Below are positions 1 to 7,370 of a DNA stretch of 64,000 nt, in pieces; positions within the stretch are counted from its first letter, which is position 1, and each line of letters begins with the position of its first letter. Below the pieces are notes generated by a model. The model worked only from the letters and a program-made list of their open reading frames with translations. It had not been told where the DNA came from and ran no database searches. Source of the stretch: Azovibrio restrictus DSM 23866 (GTDB lineage Bacteria; Pseudomonadota; Gammaproteobacteria; Burkholderiales; Rhodocyclaceae). The stretch is from the NCBI RefSeq assembly GCF_000429665.1, contig NZ_AUCH01000007.1:62001-126000 (forward strand), given 5' to 3'. The position numbers were made by a program, and so were the translations under genes.

Positions 1-11
1 GAGCATCTGCT

Positions 12-245
12 ATGGCGCGAGTCTGCCAAGTGACGGGCAAAGCCCCGATGGTGGGGAACAATGTGTCCCACGCCAATAACAAAACGAAGCGTCGCTTCCT
101 GCCGAACCTGCAGTATCGCCGCTTCTGGGTTGAAAGTGAAAACCGTTTCGTACGCCTGCGCGTTTCCAACGCCGGTCTGCGCCTCATCGACAAGAAGGGT
201 ATCGATGAAGTTCTGGCCGACCTGCGCAGCCGCGGCGAAATCTGA
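12..245 (+). CDS. rpmB: 50S ribosomal protein L28
   Basis: The 77-residue product is full length for bacterial L28 and begins MARVCQVTGKAP, the conserved start of the family. It is a structural protein of the large ribosomal subunit. The ATG lies only 11 bases from the window edge, so its promoter is not visible. It is followed 16 bases later by rpmG, the usual rpmB-rpmG pair, and the two probably share the terminator after rpmG. Confidence 0.98.
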   Translation: MARVCQVTGKAPMVGNNVSHANNKTKRRFLPNLQYRRFWVESENRFVRLRVSNAGLRLIDKKGIDEVLADLRSRGEI

Positions 246-261
246 TTAAAGGAATACGGAA

Positions 262-429
262 ATGGCCAAAGGCGGACGCGAAAAGATCAAGCTGGAATCC
301 ACCGCAGGTACCGGGCACTTCTACACGACCTCCAAGAACAAGCGCACCACGCCTGAAAAACTGGAGTTCATGAAGTACGACCCCAAGGCTCGCAAGCACG
401 TGCTCTACAAGGAAATCAAGCTCAAGTAA
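262..429 (+). CDS. rpmG: 50S ribosomal protein L33
   Basis: A 55-codon frame starts at the ATG at 262 behind an AAGGAA-like ribosome binding site and encodes MAKGGREKIKLESTAG and onward, ending YKEIKLK. This is the typical L33 sequence and length. It is a small protein of the large subunit and lies in an operon with rpmB. The four zinc-binding cysteines of the other L33 subtype are absent, so this is the Cys-free form. A clear intrinsic terminator follows. Confidence 0.97.
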   Translation: MAKGGREKIKLESTAGTGHFYTTSKNKRTTPEKLEFMKYDPKARKHVLYKEIKLK

Positions 430-455
430 CAAAAGAGCTTGCCTTGCAAAAAAGA

Positions 456-479
456 CCCGCCCATCCGGCGGGTTTTTTA
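456..479 (+). terminator. Intrinsic terminator after rpmB-rpmG
   Basis: CCCGCC at 456-461 pairs with GGCGGG at 467-472 around a five-base loop, followed directly by six T. It sits 27 bases after the rpmG stop, as expected for the end of this ribosomal operon. Confidence 0.9.
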
Positions 480-781
480 TTACCCACCACCGAAAACCCA
501 TCAAGCGCGATACAAGCATCGAGCCCAAGCACCCCACCCCCCGAGATCGCAAGCAACTCAGGGCTCACAGCCCATTCGCTCTTCCGGCAAGCACCCCCAG
601 CAATTGTCGCGCACACCCCCGCCACCTGGAACGCCTGTCGCTAGCGCCCCCTCCATACACCGCCACACCCGCACCTAGGGCCCGACGGCCCTGACTGCTA
701 CAACACCCCACATTCGCCGCCGGCAACTTACGACACAACCCACACCAGCAAAAGTGCCGCCACAGCGGACTCCATAAAAGC
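480..781. other. Intergenic gap, no gene recognised
   Basis: About 300 bases lie between two convergent intrinsic terminators (end of rpmG, end of rplI). The stretch is C-rich on the plus strand. Open frames that cross it are Pro/Ser/His-rich, lack ribosome binding sites and resemble nothing known to me. I see no promoter, RNA gene or repeat. Confidence 0.6.
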
Positions 782-814
782 AAAGGGCCCCGCGTATTTC
801 ACGCGGAGCCCTTT
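782..814 (-). terminator. Intrinsic terminator of the rpsF-priB-rpsR-rplI operon
   Basis: A long inverted repeat (782-795 against 801-814, AAAGGGCCCCGCGT with ACGCGGAGCCCTTT, one mismatch) lies 26 bases past the rplI stop on the minus strand. It is followed in the direction of transcription by GCTTTTATGG. The A/T ends of the stem make it look usable in both directions. Confidence 0.85.
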
Positions 815-839
815 GCACAAGCCTGAAAGAATCCAGCTG

Positions 840-1286
840 TTATTCGCCTGCCACGGTCACCGTCACGGTAGCCAGCACATCGGTGTGCAGGGCGATTTCC
901 AGGGGGAACTCACCGGTCGTCTTCAGGGGGCCTTCAGGCATGCGCACATCGGCCTTATCCACTGCAAAACCAGCAGCCTTCAGGGCATCAGCCACATCGT
1001 GGTTGGTCACGGAACCAAACAGGCGGCCGTCCATGGCGGACTTGCGGGTAACGGTCACGGCAACGCCGTTCAGCTTGTCAGCCACAGCCTGGGCGGCAGC
1101 CAGCTTCTCGGCCTGGATCTTTTCCAGTTCGGCGCGACGGGCTTCAAACTCAGCCAGGGCGGCGGGCGTGGCACGCTTGGCCTTCTTCTGGGGAATCAGG
1201 AAGTTACGGGCATAGCCGTCCTTGACCTTGACCACGTCACCCAGGTTGCCGAGGTTGACGACTTTTTCGAGCAGAATGATTTGCAT
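840..1286 (-). CDS. rplI: 50S ribosomal protein L9
   Basis: The 148-residue product starts MQIILLEKVVNLGNLGD, the L9 N-terminal signature. The N-terminal RNA-binding domain is joined by a long helix (about residues 40-75, Ala/Glu/Lys-rich) to the C-terminal domain, as in the family. Length is normal for L9. It is the last gene of the rpsF-priB-rpsR-rplI operon, 15 bases after rpsR, and ends before a strong terminator. Confidence 0.98.
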   Translation of the reverse strand: MQIILLEKVVNLGNLGDVVKVKDGYARNFLIPQKKAKRATPAALAEFEARRAELEKIQAEKLAAAQAVADKLNGVAVTVTRKSAMDGRLFGSVTNHDVADALKAAGFAVDKADVRMPEGPLKTTGEFPLEIALHTDVLATVTVTVAGE

Positions 1287-1301
1287 GATTCGCGCTTCCT
1301 C

Positions 1302-1577
1302 TTACTGGTGGTTGTCGGTGTAGGGCAACAGGGCCAGGAAACGGGCACGCTTGATGGCGGTGGACAGCTGACGCTGATAACCAGCCTTGGTACCGGTCAG
1401 ACGGGCCGGCATGATCTTGGCGTTTTCCTGGATGTATTCCTTCAGGACTTCCACATCCTTGTAATCAATCTGTTCCACCTTCTCGGCGGTGAAGCGGCAG
1501 AACTTGCGGCGCTTGAACAGACCGCCGCCACGACGCTTTTTCTTGTCGTCATCCTTCTTCTTGAAGAACCTAGCCAT
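1302..1577 (-). CDS. rpsR: 30S ribosomal protein S18
   Basis: The 91-residue protein has a basic Lys/Arg stretch (KKKDDDKKKRRGGGLFKRRK) and then the S18 core FCRFTAEKVEQIDYKDVEVL, ending in the conserved region around TGTKAGYQRQLSTAIKRAR. The N-terminus is somewhat longer and more basic than E. coli S18 (75 residues), as is common in betaproteobacteria. Its ATG overlaps the end of priB by eight bases, implying translational coupling. Confidence 0.97.
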   Translation of the reverse strand: MARFFKKKDDDKKKRRGGGLFKRRKFCRFTAEKVEQIDYKDVEVLKEYIQENAKIMPARLTGTKAGYQRQLSTAIKRARFLALLPYTDNHQ

Positions 1578-1878
1578 TTTGATTTCCTTCCAAAAATTCG
1601 ATTTCTTGCACGTGCAATACGAGCGTCCTGCTGTTACGGCTTCTTGCCGCCAGGAATCCGGTCACCTCGAGCATGACACCCAGGGGAGCTGCATCCAGCC
1701 AGGTGGACACGGGCCCCATGCCCAGCAAAGGTATTTCGCATATCACCTGTCGCGACAACCCAGCTTCTTCCTGCTCCGATTCGTGCCCTAGACGGGCTTC
1801 CGAGATCGGCACCCCGGCAGGGGTGTAGCGCAAGGGCTTTTTTTCGCTGAGCCGTCCTGCAATCCGGACCTGATTCAG
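1570..1878 (-). CDS. priB: Primosomal replication protein N
   Basis: PriB is a small OB-fold single-strand DNA-binding protein that helps restart replication with PriA. The frame contains RYTPAGVPISEARLGHES and QEEAGLSRQV, matching PriB, and it sits between rpsF and rpsR as in E. coli. No ATG lies near the 5' end. A TTG at 1833 would give 87 residues and lose the first beta strand. Extending to the CTG at 1878 adds LNQVRIAGRLSEKKP, which aligns with the start of known PriB proteins and gives 102 residues. I prefer the longer form, but the exact start codon is uncertain. Confidence 0.85.
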   Translation of the reverse strand: MNQVRIAGRLSEKKPLRYTPAGVPISEARLGHESEQEEAGLSRQVICEIPLLGMGPVSTWLDAAPLGVMLEVTGFLAARSRNSRTLVLHVQEIEFLEGNQNG

Positions 1879-1896
1879 AGGAACGCCCGAAACTTA

Positions 1897-2274
1897 TCAG
1901 GCAGCAGCGGGAGCTTCGGCCGCTGCAGCTTCACCGCTCAGCAGGGACTTGGACTTCTCTTCCTTCATCATGGGGGAAGGAGTCGTCACTGCATGCTTCA
2001 TCTTGACGGTCAGGTTGCGCAGCACGGCATCGTTGAACTTGAAGCCATGTTCCAGTTCGGTCAGGGTCTCGCCGTCGCACTCGATGTTCATCAGCACGTA
2101 GTGAGCCTTGTGGATCTTCTGGATGGGGTAGGCGAGTTGACGACGCCCCCAGTCTTCCAGACGATGGATCTGACCACCCTTGCTGGTCACCAGGCTGCGA
2201 TAGCGCTCCACCATGGCGGGCACTTGTTCGCTCTGGTCCGGATGGACGATAAAGACGATTTCATAATGACGCAT
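1897..2274 (-). CDS. rpsF: 30S ribosomal protein S6
   Basis: S6 is a small-subunit protein that pairs with S18. The frame can be extended upstream to 2340, but the ATG at 2274 has an AAGGAG site eight bases before it and gives the normal start MRHYEIVFIVHPDQSEQ. The 125-residue product carries the conserved RLEDWGRRQLAYPI and ends in an Ala/Glu-rich tail as in many S6 proteins. It is the first gene of the operon; its stop is 18 bases from the proposed priB start. Confidence 0.97.
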   Translation of the reverse strand: MRHYEIVFIVHPDQSEQVPAMVERYRSLVTSKGGQIHRLEDWGRRQLAYPIQKIHKAHYVLMNIECDGETLTELEHGFKFNDAVLRNLTVKMKHAVTTPSPMMKEEKSKSLLSGEAAAAEAPAAA

Positions 2275-2405
2275 GAACACTCCTTTTGGCAAAAGCCCTC
2301 CGCCATGCGATTCGGTAGGGCAAGGTTGAAAAGCCGGCAATTATAGAGCACCCGGAGAAAAAAGCACAAGGAAATCCGCCACTTCCATGCCAGGGCGTGC
2401 TGCGC

Positions 2406-3347
2406 TCAGAGTTGATAGGCGTCGCCGCCCCCCTGCAGCACCCGCTCCACCGCCCGCCGGTCCAGGTGCGGGGCAAAGAGGGTGATGAAATCGTATTCGA
2501 AACGCCGCAGGAACACGCCGCGGCGCAGAGCCAGGCGGGTGGTGTTGGATTCGAACAGGTGCCCGGCCTCCAGGGCTTCCAGGCCAGCATCCCGCTCCTT
2601 GTCGAAAGCCAGGGCGGCAATGATGCCCAGCCCCAGGCCCAGGGTCACGTAGGTCTTGATCACGTCTGCGTCCAGGGCGGTCAGTACCACCTGGGGCTCC
2701 AGCCCCTGACGCTGAAAGGCCCGGTTGATGCCGGAACGACCGGTAAAGGCAGAGTCGTAGGTAATCAGCGGCCAGCGGGCCAGCTCCGCCAAGGACAGGG
2801 GCTGGCTGTGCAGCACGGGATGCCCGGCGGGTGCAATGACGCAGTGGCTCCATTGCCGCACCGGCAGGGTCACCAGGCCGGGATGGGACTCCAGGGATTC
2901 CGTGGCGATCCCGATATCAGCATCCCCTTTTTCAACCCAGTCGGCGATCTGGGCCGGCGTCCCCTGATGCAGGGTCAGCTGTACCTTGGGATGCATGGTC
3001 ACGAAATCCTTGACCGCCGGAGGCAGCGCATAGCGGGCCTGGGTATGGGTGGCGGCCACGATCAACGTCCCGGTATCCCCCCCGGAGTAATCACGCCCCA
3101 ACCGTTTCAGATTCTCGGCCTCCCGCAGGATGCGTTCCGCGCTTTCAATGATGGAACGCCCAGGCTCGGTCACCCCAGTGAAACGCTTGCCGCTGCGCTC
3201 GAAGATCATCACCCCAAGTTCATCCTCCAGGAGCTTGATCTGCTTGGAAACCCCCGGCTGGGAGGTGTACAGGGCCTCCGCCGCTTCCGAGACGTTCATG
3301 CCCCTGCGGGCCACCTCTACGATGTAACGGAGCTGCTGGAGTTTCAT
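2406..3347 (-). CDS. cysB: LysR-family sulfur regulator CysB
   Basis: The 313-residue protein starts MKLQQLRYIVEVARRGMNVS and has the CysB-type winged helix-turn-helix (about residues 1-60, with TSQPGVSKQIKLLEDELG), then the inducer-binding domain containing VAATHTQARYALPP and FTGRSGINRAF. CysB senses O-acetylserine/N-acetylserine and activates sulfate assimilation genes. It is divergent from cysI with a 151-base gap whose AT-rich centre (about 3350-3410) is the likely shared control region. Length and motifs fit CysB rather than a generic LysR regulator. Confidence 0.93.
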   Translation of the reverse strand: MKLQQLRYIVEVARRGMNVSEAAEALYTSQPGVSKQIKLLEDELGVMIFERSGKRFTGVTEPGRSIIESAERILREAENLKRLGRDYSGGDTGTLIVAATHTQARYALPPAVKDFVTMHPKVQLTLHQGTPAQIADWVEKGDADIGIATESLESHPGLVTLPVRQWSHCVIAPAGHPVLHSQPLSLAELARWPLITYDSAFTGRSGINRAFQRQGLEPQVVLTALDADVIKTYVTLGLGLGIIAALAFDKERDAGLEALEAGHLFESNTTRLALRRGVFLRRFEYDFITLFAPHLDRRAVERVLQGGGDAYQL

Positions 3348-3498
3348 GGCGACAACAAATATCTTGAAGTTATAACAATGTAACCCGATATTCTTTTTCG
3401 TTCAATTAGCCCCCTGCTACCATACCGGCCGTTCACGATCGGCGCCAGCATCCGCGAATTCTCCGGATCCGGCCCCATCCCCAGCTGAGGTTTGCCGC

Positions 3499-5196
3499 AT
3501 GTACCGCTACGACAATTACGATTTCGCCCTGGTCCGGGAACGGGTCGCCCAGTTCCGGGACCAGCTTGCCCGCTGGCAGTCCGGCGCCCTGAGCGACGAT
3601 GAGTTCCGCCCCCTGCGCCTGCAGAACGGCCTCTATGTGCAGCGCCACGCACCCATGCTGCGCATCGCCGTCCCCTACGCCATGCTCTCCAGCGCCCAGC
3701 TGCGCGCCCTCGCCCACGTGGCCAGGACCTGGGACCGGGGTTACGGACATTTCACCACGCGCCACAACATGCAGTTCAACTGGCCCAGGATCGAAGACTG
3801 CCCGGACATTCTGGACTACCTGAGCCAGTTCGAGATGCACGCCATCCAGACTTCCGGCAACTGCATCCGCAACGTCACCACCGACCAGTTCGCCGGCATC
3901 GCCCCTGATGAGCTCATCGACCCCCGCCCCCTGGCCGAAATTCTGCGCCAGTGGAGCACCTTCCACCCGGAGTTTGCCTTCCTCCCCCGCAAGTTCAAGA
4001 TCGCCATTTCCGGCACCCGGGAAGACCGGGCCCTGACCTGGTTCCACGACGTGGGCCTGCACCTGAACCTGGATGCCCAAGGAAAGCCCTGCTTCAGGGT
4101 GATCGTGGGCGGCGGCCTGGGACGTACGCCGATCCGGGGCGAGGTGGTGCGGGAATCCCTGCCCTGGGAACACATCCTTACTTATCTGGAAGCCATTTTG
4201 CGGGTATACAACCTGCACGGACGACGGGACAACCTCTACAAGGCCCGCATCAAGATACTGGTCCAGGCCCTGGGCATCGAGGAGTTTTCCCGCCAGGTGG
4301 AAGCCGAATGGGCCCACCTGAAGGACGGCCCCGGCACCCTGACCCAGGCGGAGTACGACCGGGTCCAGGCACACTTCGGCGCCCCCGCCTACAGAACACT
4401 CCCGGCCGAAGATCCGGACTTCCTGCGCCACAAGGCCGAGGACAAGGCCTTCGCCCGCTGGGTATCCCGTTGCGTACATCCCCACCGGGTCCAGGGCTAC
4501 GCCGCCGTGACCCTGTCCCTCAAGGCCCCCGGACAAGCTCCCGGCGACATCACCGCCGAGCAGATGGAGGCGGCGGCCCGGCTGGCCGATGCCTTCAGCT
4601 TCGGCGAAGCCCGCTCCTCCCATGAACAGAACCTGATCCTGGCCGACGTGGAACAAGGTCGCCTGCACGAGCTGTGGCTGGCCGCCAAAGCCCTCAACCT
4701 GGCCACCCCCAGCGTCGGCCTGCTTACCGACATGATCTGCTGCCCGGGAGGTGACTTCTGCGATCTGGCCAACGCCAAGTCCATCCCCATCGCCAACGCC
4801 ATCCAGGCACGCTTCAGCGACCTGGACTACCTGTTCGACCTGGGCGACCTGGATCTGAACATCTCCGGCTGCATGAACGCCTGTGGCCACCACCACGTGG
4901 GCCATATCGGCATCCTGGGGGTGGACAAGAACGACGCCGAGTTCTATCAGATCACCCTAGGCGGCCGCCAGGGGAGCGATGCCAGGACCGGCAAGGTGAT
5001 CGGCCCCTCCTTTTCCGCCGCTGAAGTCCCGGACGCCGTGGAAAAGATCATCAATGTTTATCTGGCCCACCGGCACCAGGAGGAAACCTTCCTGGACACC
5101 TTTGACCGCATCGGCCCAGAGCCCTTCAAGAACAAGGTTTACGAAGACCGGGCCCACGGCAAGGCAAAATCCAGGAATGAGGAAGTGACCCCATGA
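3499..5196 (+). CDS. cysI: Sulfite reductase haemoprotein (nitrite/sulfite reductase family)
   Basis: This 565-residue protein reduces sulfite to sulfide in cysteine synthesis. It shows the two-fold repeat of the family: a substrate loop near FTTRHNMQFNWP (about residue 85), TSGNCIRNVTTDQFAGI (about residue 120) and, near residue 415, CCPGGDFCDLANAKS followed by ISGCMNACGHHHVGH. Those cysteines (C-x5-C and C-x3-C) bind the 4Fe-4S/siroheme pair. The ATG follows GAGGTTTGCCGC. Its stop overlaps the DUF934 start by four bases. No NADPH flavoprotein (CysJ) is nearby, so the electron donor is unknown, possibly ferredoxin or the DUF934 partner. Confidence 0.92.
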   Translation: MYRYDNYDFALVRERVAQFRDQLARWQSGALSDDEFRPLRLQNGLYVQRHAPMLRIAVPYAMLSSAQLRALAHVARTWDRGYGHFTTRHNMQFNWPRIEDCPDILDYLSQFEMHAIQTSGNCIRNVTTDQFAGIAPDELIDPRPLAEILRQWSTFHPEFAFLPRKFKIAISGTREDRALTWFHDVGLHLNLDAQGKPCFRVIVGGGLGRTPIRGEVVRESLPWEHILTYLEAILRVYNLHGRRDNLYKARIKILVQALGIEEFSRQVEAEWAHLKDGPGTLTQAEYDRVQAHFGAPAYRTLPAEDPDFLRHKAEDKAFARWVSRCVHPHRVQGYAAVTLSLKAPGQAPGDITAEQMEAAARLADAFSFGEARSSHEQNLILADVEQGRLHELWLAAKALNLATPSVGLLTDMICCPGGDFCDLANAKSIPIANAIQARFSDLDYLFDLGDLDLNISGCMNACGHHHVGHIGILGVDKNDAEFYQITLGGRQGSDARTGKVIGPSFSAAEVPDAVEKIINVYLAHRHQEETFLDTFDRIGPEPFKNKVYEDRAHGKAKSRNEEVTP

Positions 5197-5696
5197 GCAC
5201 CCTGATCAAGAACAAGCGCATCGTCGCCGACCCGTGGCAAACCCTGAGCCCGGAAGAATCCCCCGCGGCAGCCCCCCTGCCGGAGGGCGACATTCTGTTT
5301 CCCCTCTCCGTCTGGCAACTCCGGCGCAACGAAATCATCTCCAGCCACAAACGCATCGGCCTGTGGCTGGAACCGGACACCGACCTGGCACCCCTGGAAG
5401 CGGATCTTCAGTATTTCGTGGTGATTGCCATCAACTTCCCCAAATTCGCCGACGGCAGGGGCTACTCCCTCGCCCGCCTGCTGCGGGAACGTTACCATTA
5501 CGAGGGAGAAATCCGCGCCACGGGGGATGTGCTGCATGATCAGCTGTTCCTGATGCAGCGAGTCGGCTTTGATGCCTGGGCCCTGAAGGACGGCAAGGAT
5601 GCAGCGCAGGCCCTGGAAGCCTTTGCCACCTTCAAGACACCCTACCAGGGTGCAGTAGACGAGCCCCTCCCCCTGTTTCGCCGGAGAACCCCATGA
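5193..5696 (+). CDS. DUF934 protein of the sulfite reduction operon
   Basis: The 167-residue product matches the DUF934 family: LPLSVWQL-like core (here FPLSVWQLRRNEI), then VVIAINFPKFADGRGYSLARLLRERY and GDVLHDQLFLMQRVGFDAW. The family nearly always sits between cysI and cysH in betaproteobacteria. It is thought to help sulfite reduction, but its biochemical role is not settled. Here it overlaps cysI by four bases and cysH by four bases, so the three genes are translationally coupled. Confidence 0.88.
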   Translation: MSTLIKNKRIVADPWQTLSPEESPAAAPLPEGDILFPLSVWQLRRNEIISSHKRIGLWLEPDTDLAPLEADLQYFVVIAINFPKFADGRGYSLARLLRERYHYEGEIRATGDVLHDQLFLMQRVGFDAWALKDGKDAAQALEAFATFKTPYQGAVDEPLPLFRRRTP

Positions 5697-6454
5697 GCAC
5701 CATTTCCCCCTTGCGCGCCCCAGCACCAGGCAACCCCGCCACCCACCCAGAGCTGAGCGAAGCCCTGCACCAGGCGGTCAGCCACAAGAGCGGCGAGGCT
5801 CTCGCCTTGCTGCAGACAGTCGCCACCGATTTCAGCCCGGCTGTCTTTGCCAACAGCCTGGGCGCCGAAGACATGGTGCTTACCGACCTGATCCTCCGGA
5901 ACCGGCTCCCCATCGAAATCTTCAGCCTGGACACGGGCCGCCTACCCCCCGAAACCTACGATCTGATGGCCCAGACGGAAAAGCACTACGGCACCCGCCT
6001 TACGGTGTATTACCCCCGCCATGAAAATGCCGAGGCCTATGTACGCATCCACGGCATCAACGCCTTCTATCAATCCACCGAGCTACGCAAGGCCTGCTGC
6101 CAGATTCGCAAGGTCGAACCGCTGCAGCGCGCCCTGGCCGGCAAGAAGGCCTGGATCACCGGCATGCGGGCCCAGCAATCCACCACCCGTGAAGCCCTGG
6201 CCATCCGGAGCTTCGATGCAGGCAACGGCCTGGAAAAGTTCAACCCCCTGGCAGACTGGAGCGAGAAGGAGGTCTGGGCCTACATCCGCATCCACCAGGT
6301 CCCCTACAACGCCCTGCACGATCAGTTCTACCCCAGCATCGGCTGCGCCCCCTGCACCCGCCCCATCAGCCTGGGCGAAGACATCCGTGCCGGCCGCTGG
6401 TGGTGGGAAAACCCGGAAACCAAGGAGTGCGGCCTACATATCCGCAAGGAGTAA
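5693..6454 (+). CDS. cysH: Assimilatory adenylylsulfate (APS) reductase
   Basis: The 253-residue enzyme makes sulfite from activated sulfate. It has the P-loop-like segment ANSLGAEDMVLTDL (about residues 53-66), SLDTGRLPPETY (about 78-89), a Cys-Cys pair at 135-136, a CxxC at 218-221 and the C-terminal ECGLH catalytic cysteine at 246. The CC...CxxC set binds a 4Fe-4S cluster and marks the APS-using type; PAPS reductases such as E. coli CysH lack it. It is the last visible gene of the cys operon and ends just before a terminator shared with rpsT. Confidence 0.92.
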   Translation: MSTISPLRAPAPGNPATHPELSEALHQAVSHKSGEALALLQTVATDFSPAVFANSLGAEDMVLTDLILRNRLPIEIFSLDTGRLPPETYDLMAQTEKHYGTRLTVYYPRHENAEAYVRIHGINAFYQSTELRKACCQIRKVEPLQRALAGKKAWITGMRAQQSTTREALAIRSFDAGNGLEKFNPLADWSEKEVWAYIRIHQVPYNALHDQFYPSIGCAPCTRPISLGEDIRAGRWWWENPETKECGLHIRKE

Positions 6455-6464
6455 AGACAAACAA

Positions 6465-6488
6465 AAACGGCACCCGAAGGTGCCGTTT
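6465..6488. terminator. Bidirectional terminator between cysH and rpsT
   Basis: AAACGGCACC at 6465-6474 and GGTGCCGTTT at 6479-6488 form a perfect ten-base stem with the loop CGAA. Flanking A and T runs let it stop transcripts from both convergent genes. Confidence 0.9.
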
Positions 6489-6510
6489 CTTTGTGCCACC
6501 AAACCAGAAC

Positions 6511-6780
6511 TCAGGCAGCAGCCAGAGCCTTGATCTGGGCAGACAGGCGGCTCTTGTGACGAGCAGCCTTGTTCTTGTGAATGATCTTCTTGTCAGCAAT
6601 ACGGTCAACCACCGCCATGGACTGGTTGAACATACCTTGAGCAGCAGCTTTGTCGCCGCTTGCGATCGCTTGGCGCACACGCTTGATGGCGGTGCGCAGC
6701 GTGGAACGCAGGCTGGCGTTGTGGGCACGCTGCTTGACAGCTTGACGGGCACGCTTACGGGCTTGTGCGCTATTGGCCAT
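6511..6780 (-). CDS. rpsT: 30S ribosomal protein S20
   Basis: The 89-residue basic protein starts MANSAQARKRARQAVKQRAHN, the standard S20 start, and carries SLRSTLRTAIKRVRQAI and NKAARHKSRLSAQIKAL. It binds 16S rRNA. The ATG is preceded by AGGATT. It is monocistronic, and convergent with cysH. Confidence 0.98.
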   Translation of the reverse strand: MANSAQARKRARQAVKQRAHNASLRSTLRTAIKRVRQAIASGDKAAAQGMFNQSMAVVDRIADKKIIHKNKAARHKSRLSAQIKALAAA

Positions 6781-6852
6781 GAGAAATCCTGAATGTTAAA
6801 AAAACCAAAGGCAGCATTCTATCTGCCAATGAGTTAAATCGCAAGAAAAACA

Positions 6853-7341
6853 TCACCAGCACTCTGCGGTAGTCATGCCAGCAGCCTGCCCCTTCTCCCC
6901 GGTATTGGAAAGGGTCAAGGTGCCACACTTGTCGTCAGCCTGGGCCCCCTCAGGAACCGCCGAGAGAAGGAAGGTAGTGGCCGTAGCCACGAGATTCAAG
7001 GTATAGAACGTTTTCCCCCCGTCCGCAGGGCAGGTAGTCGGCACTCCAGTCGGAAGGGACTGCCCCCCCCCGGAATCCAGATAAGTGCTGGCACCACTAG
7101 CACTAGCGTATCGAGCCTGCAGCTTGTTTTCTGCCTTTGCCATTACACCAGCACATTCGGCGCGGCGCGACTTCATTACATATTCCCGATAGGAAGGGTA
7201 AGCCACCGATACGATTATCGAGATGATGACCACGACCACCATGAGCTCGATCAGGGTGAAGCCACACTGCACTCCGCCCCTCCGAGCCAACCATCGGTCA
7301 GGACAGTTGGCCCCCCTTGCTGATTCCATCATGAATTGCAT
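6853..7341 (-). CDS. pilE: PilE-like type IV minor pilin
   Basis: A prepilin with the peptidase site CG|FTLIELMVVVVIISIIV followed by the hydrophobic helix and a Cys-containing globular domain ending in EC. It is probably added to or primes the pilus with the other minor pilins. I chose the ATG at 7341 (GGGG box eight bases upstream); this gives a 26-residue leader, long for type IV pilins, with a shorter GTG start possible near VQCG. It is the last gene of the operon, 29 bases after pilY1. About 162 residues. Confidence 0.85.
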   Translation of the reverse strand: MQFMMESARGANCPDRWLARRGGVQCGFTLIELMVVVVIISIIVSVAYPSYREYVMKSRRAECAGVMAKAENKLQARYASASGASTYLDSGGGQSLPTGVPTTCPADGGKTFYTLNLVATATTFLLSAVPEGAQADDKCGTLTLSNTGEKGQAAGMTTAECW

Positions 7342-7370
7342 TTTTAGCAACCCCTATTCACTTATTCAAC

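Noticed and set aside
480..781. Small Pro/Ser/His-rich frames between rpmG and rplI
   Set aside because: No ribosome sites, mutually overlapping, located between two convergent terminators.
3433..4905. 490-residue frame on the minus strand opposite cysI
   Set aside because: Val/Gly-rich shadow of the cysI gene; cysI has all family motifs on the plus strand.
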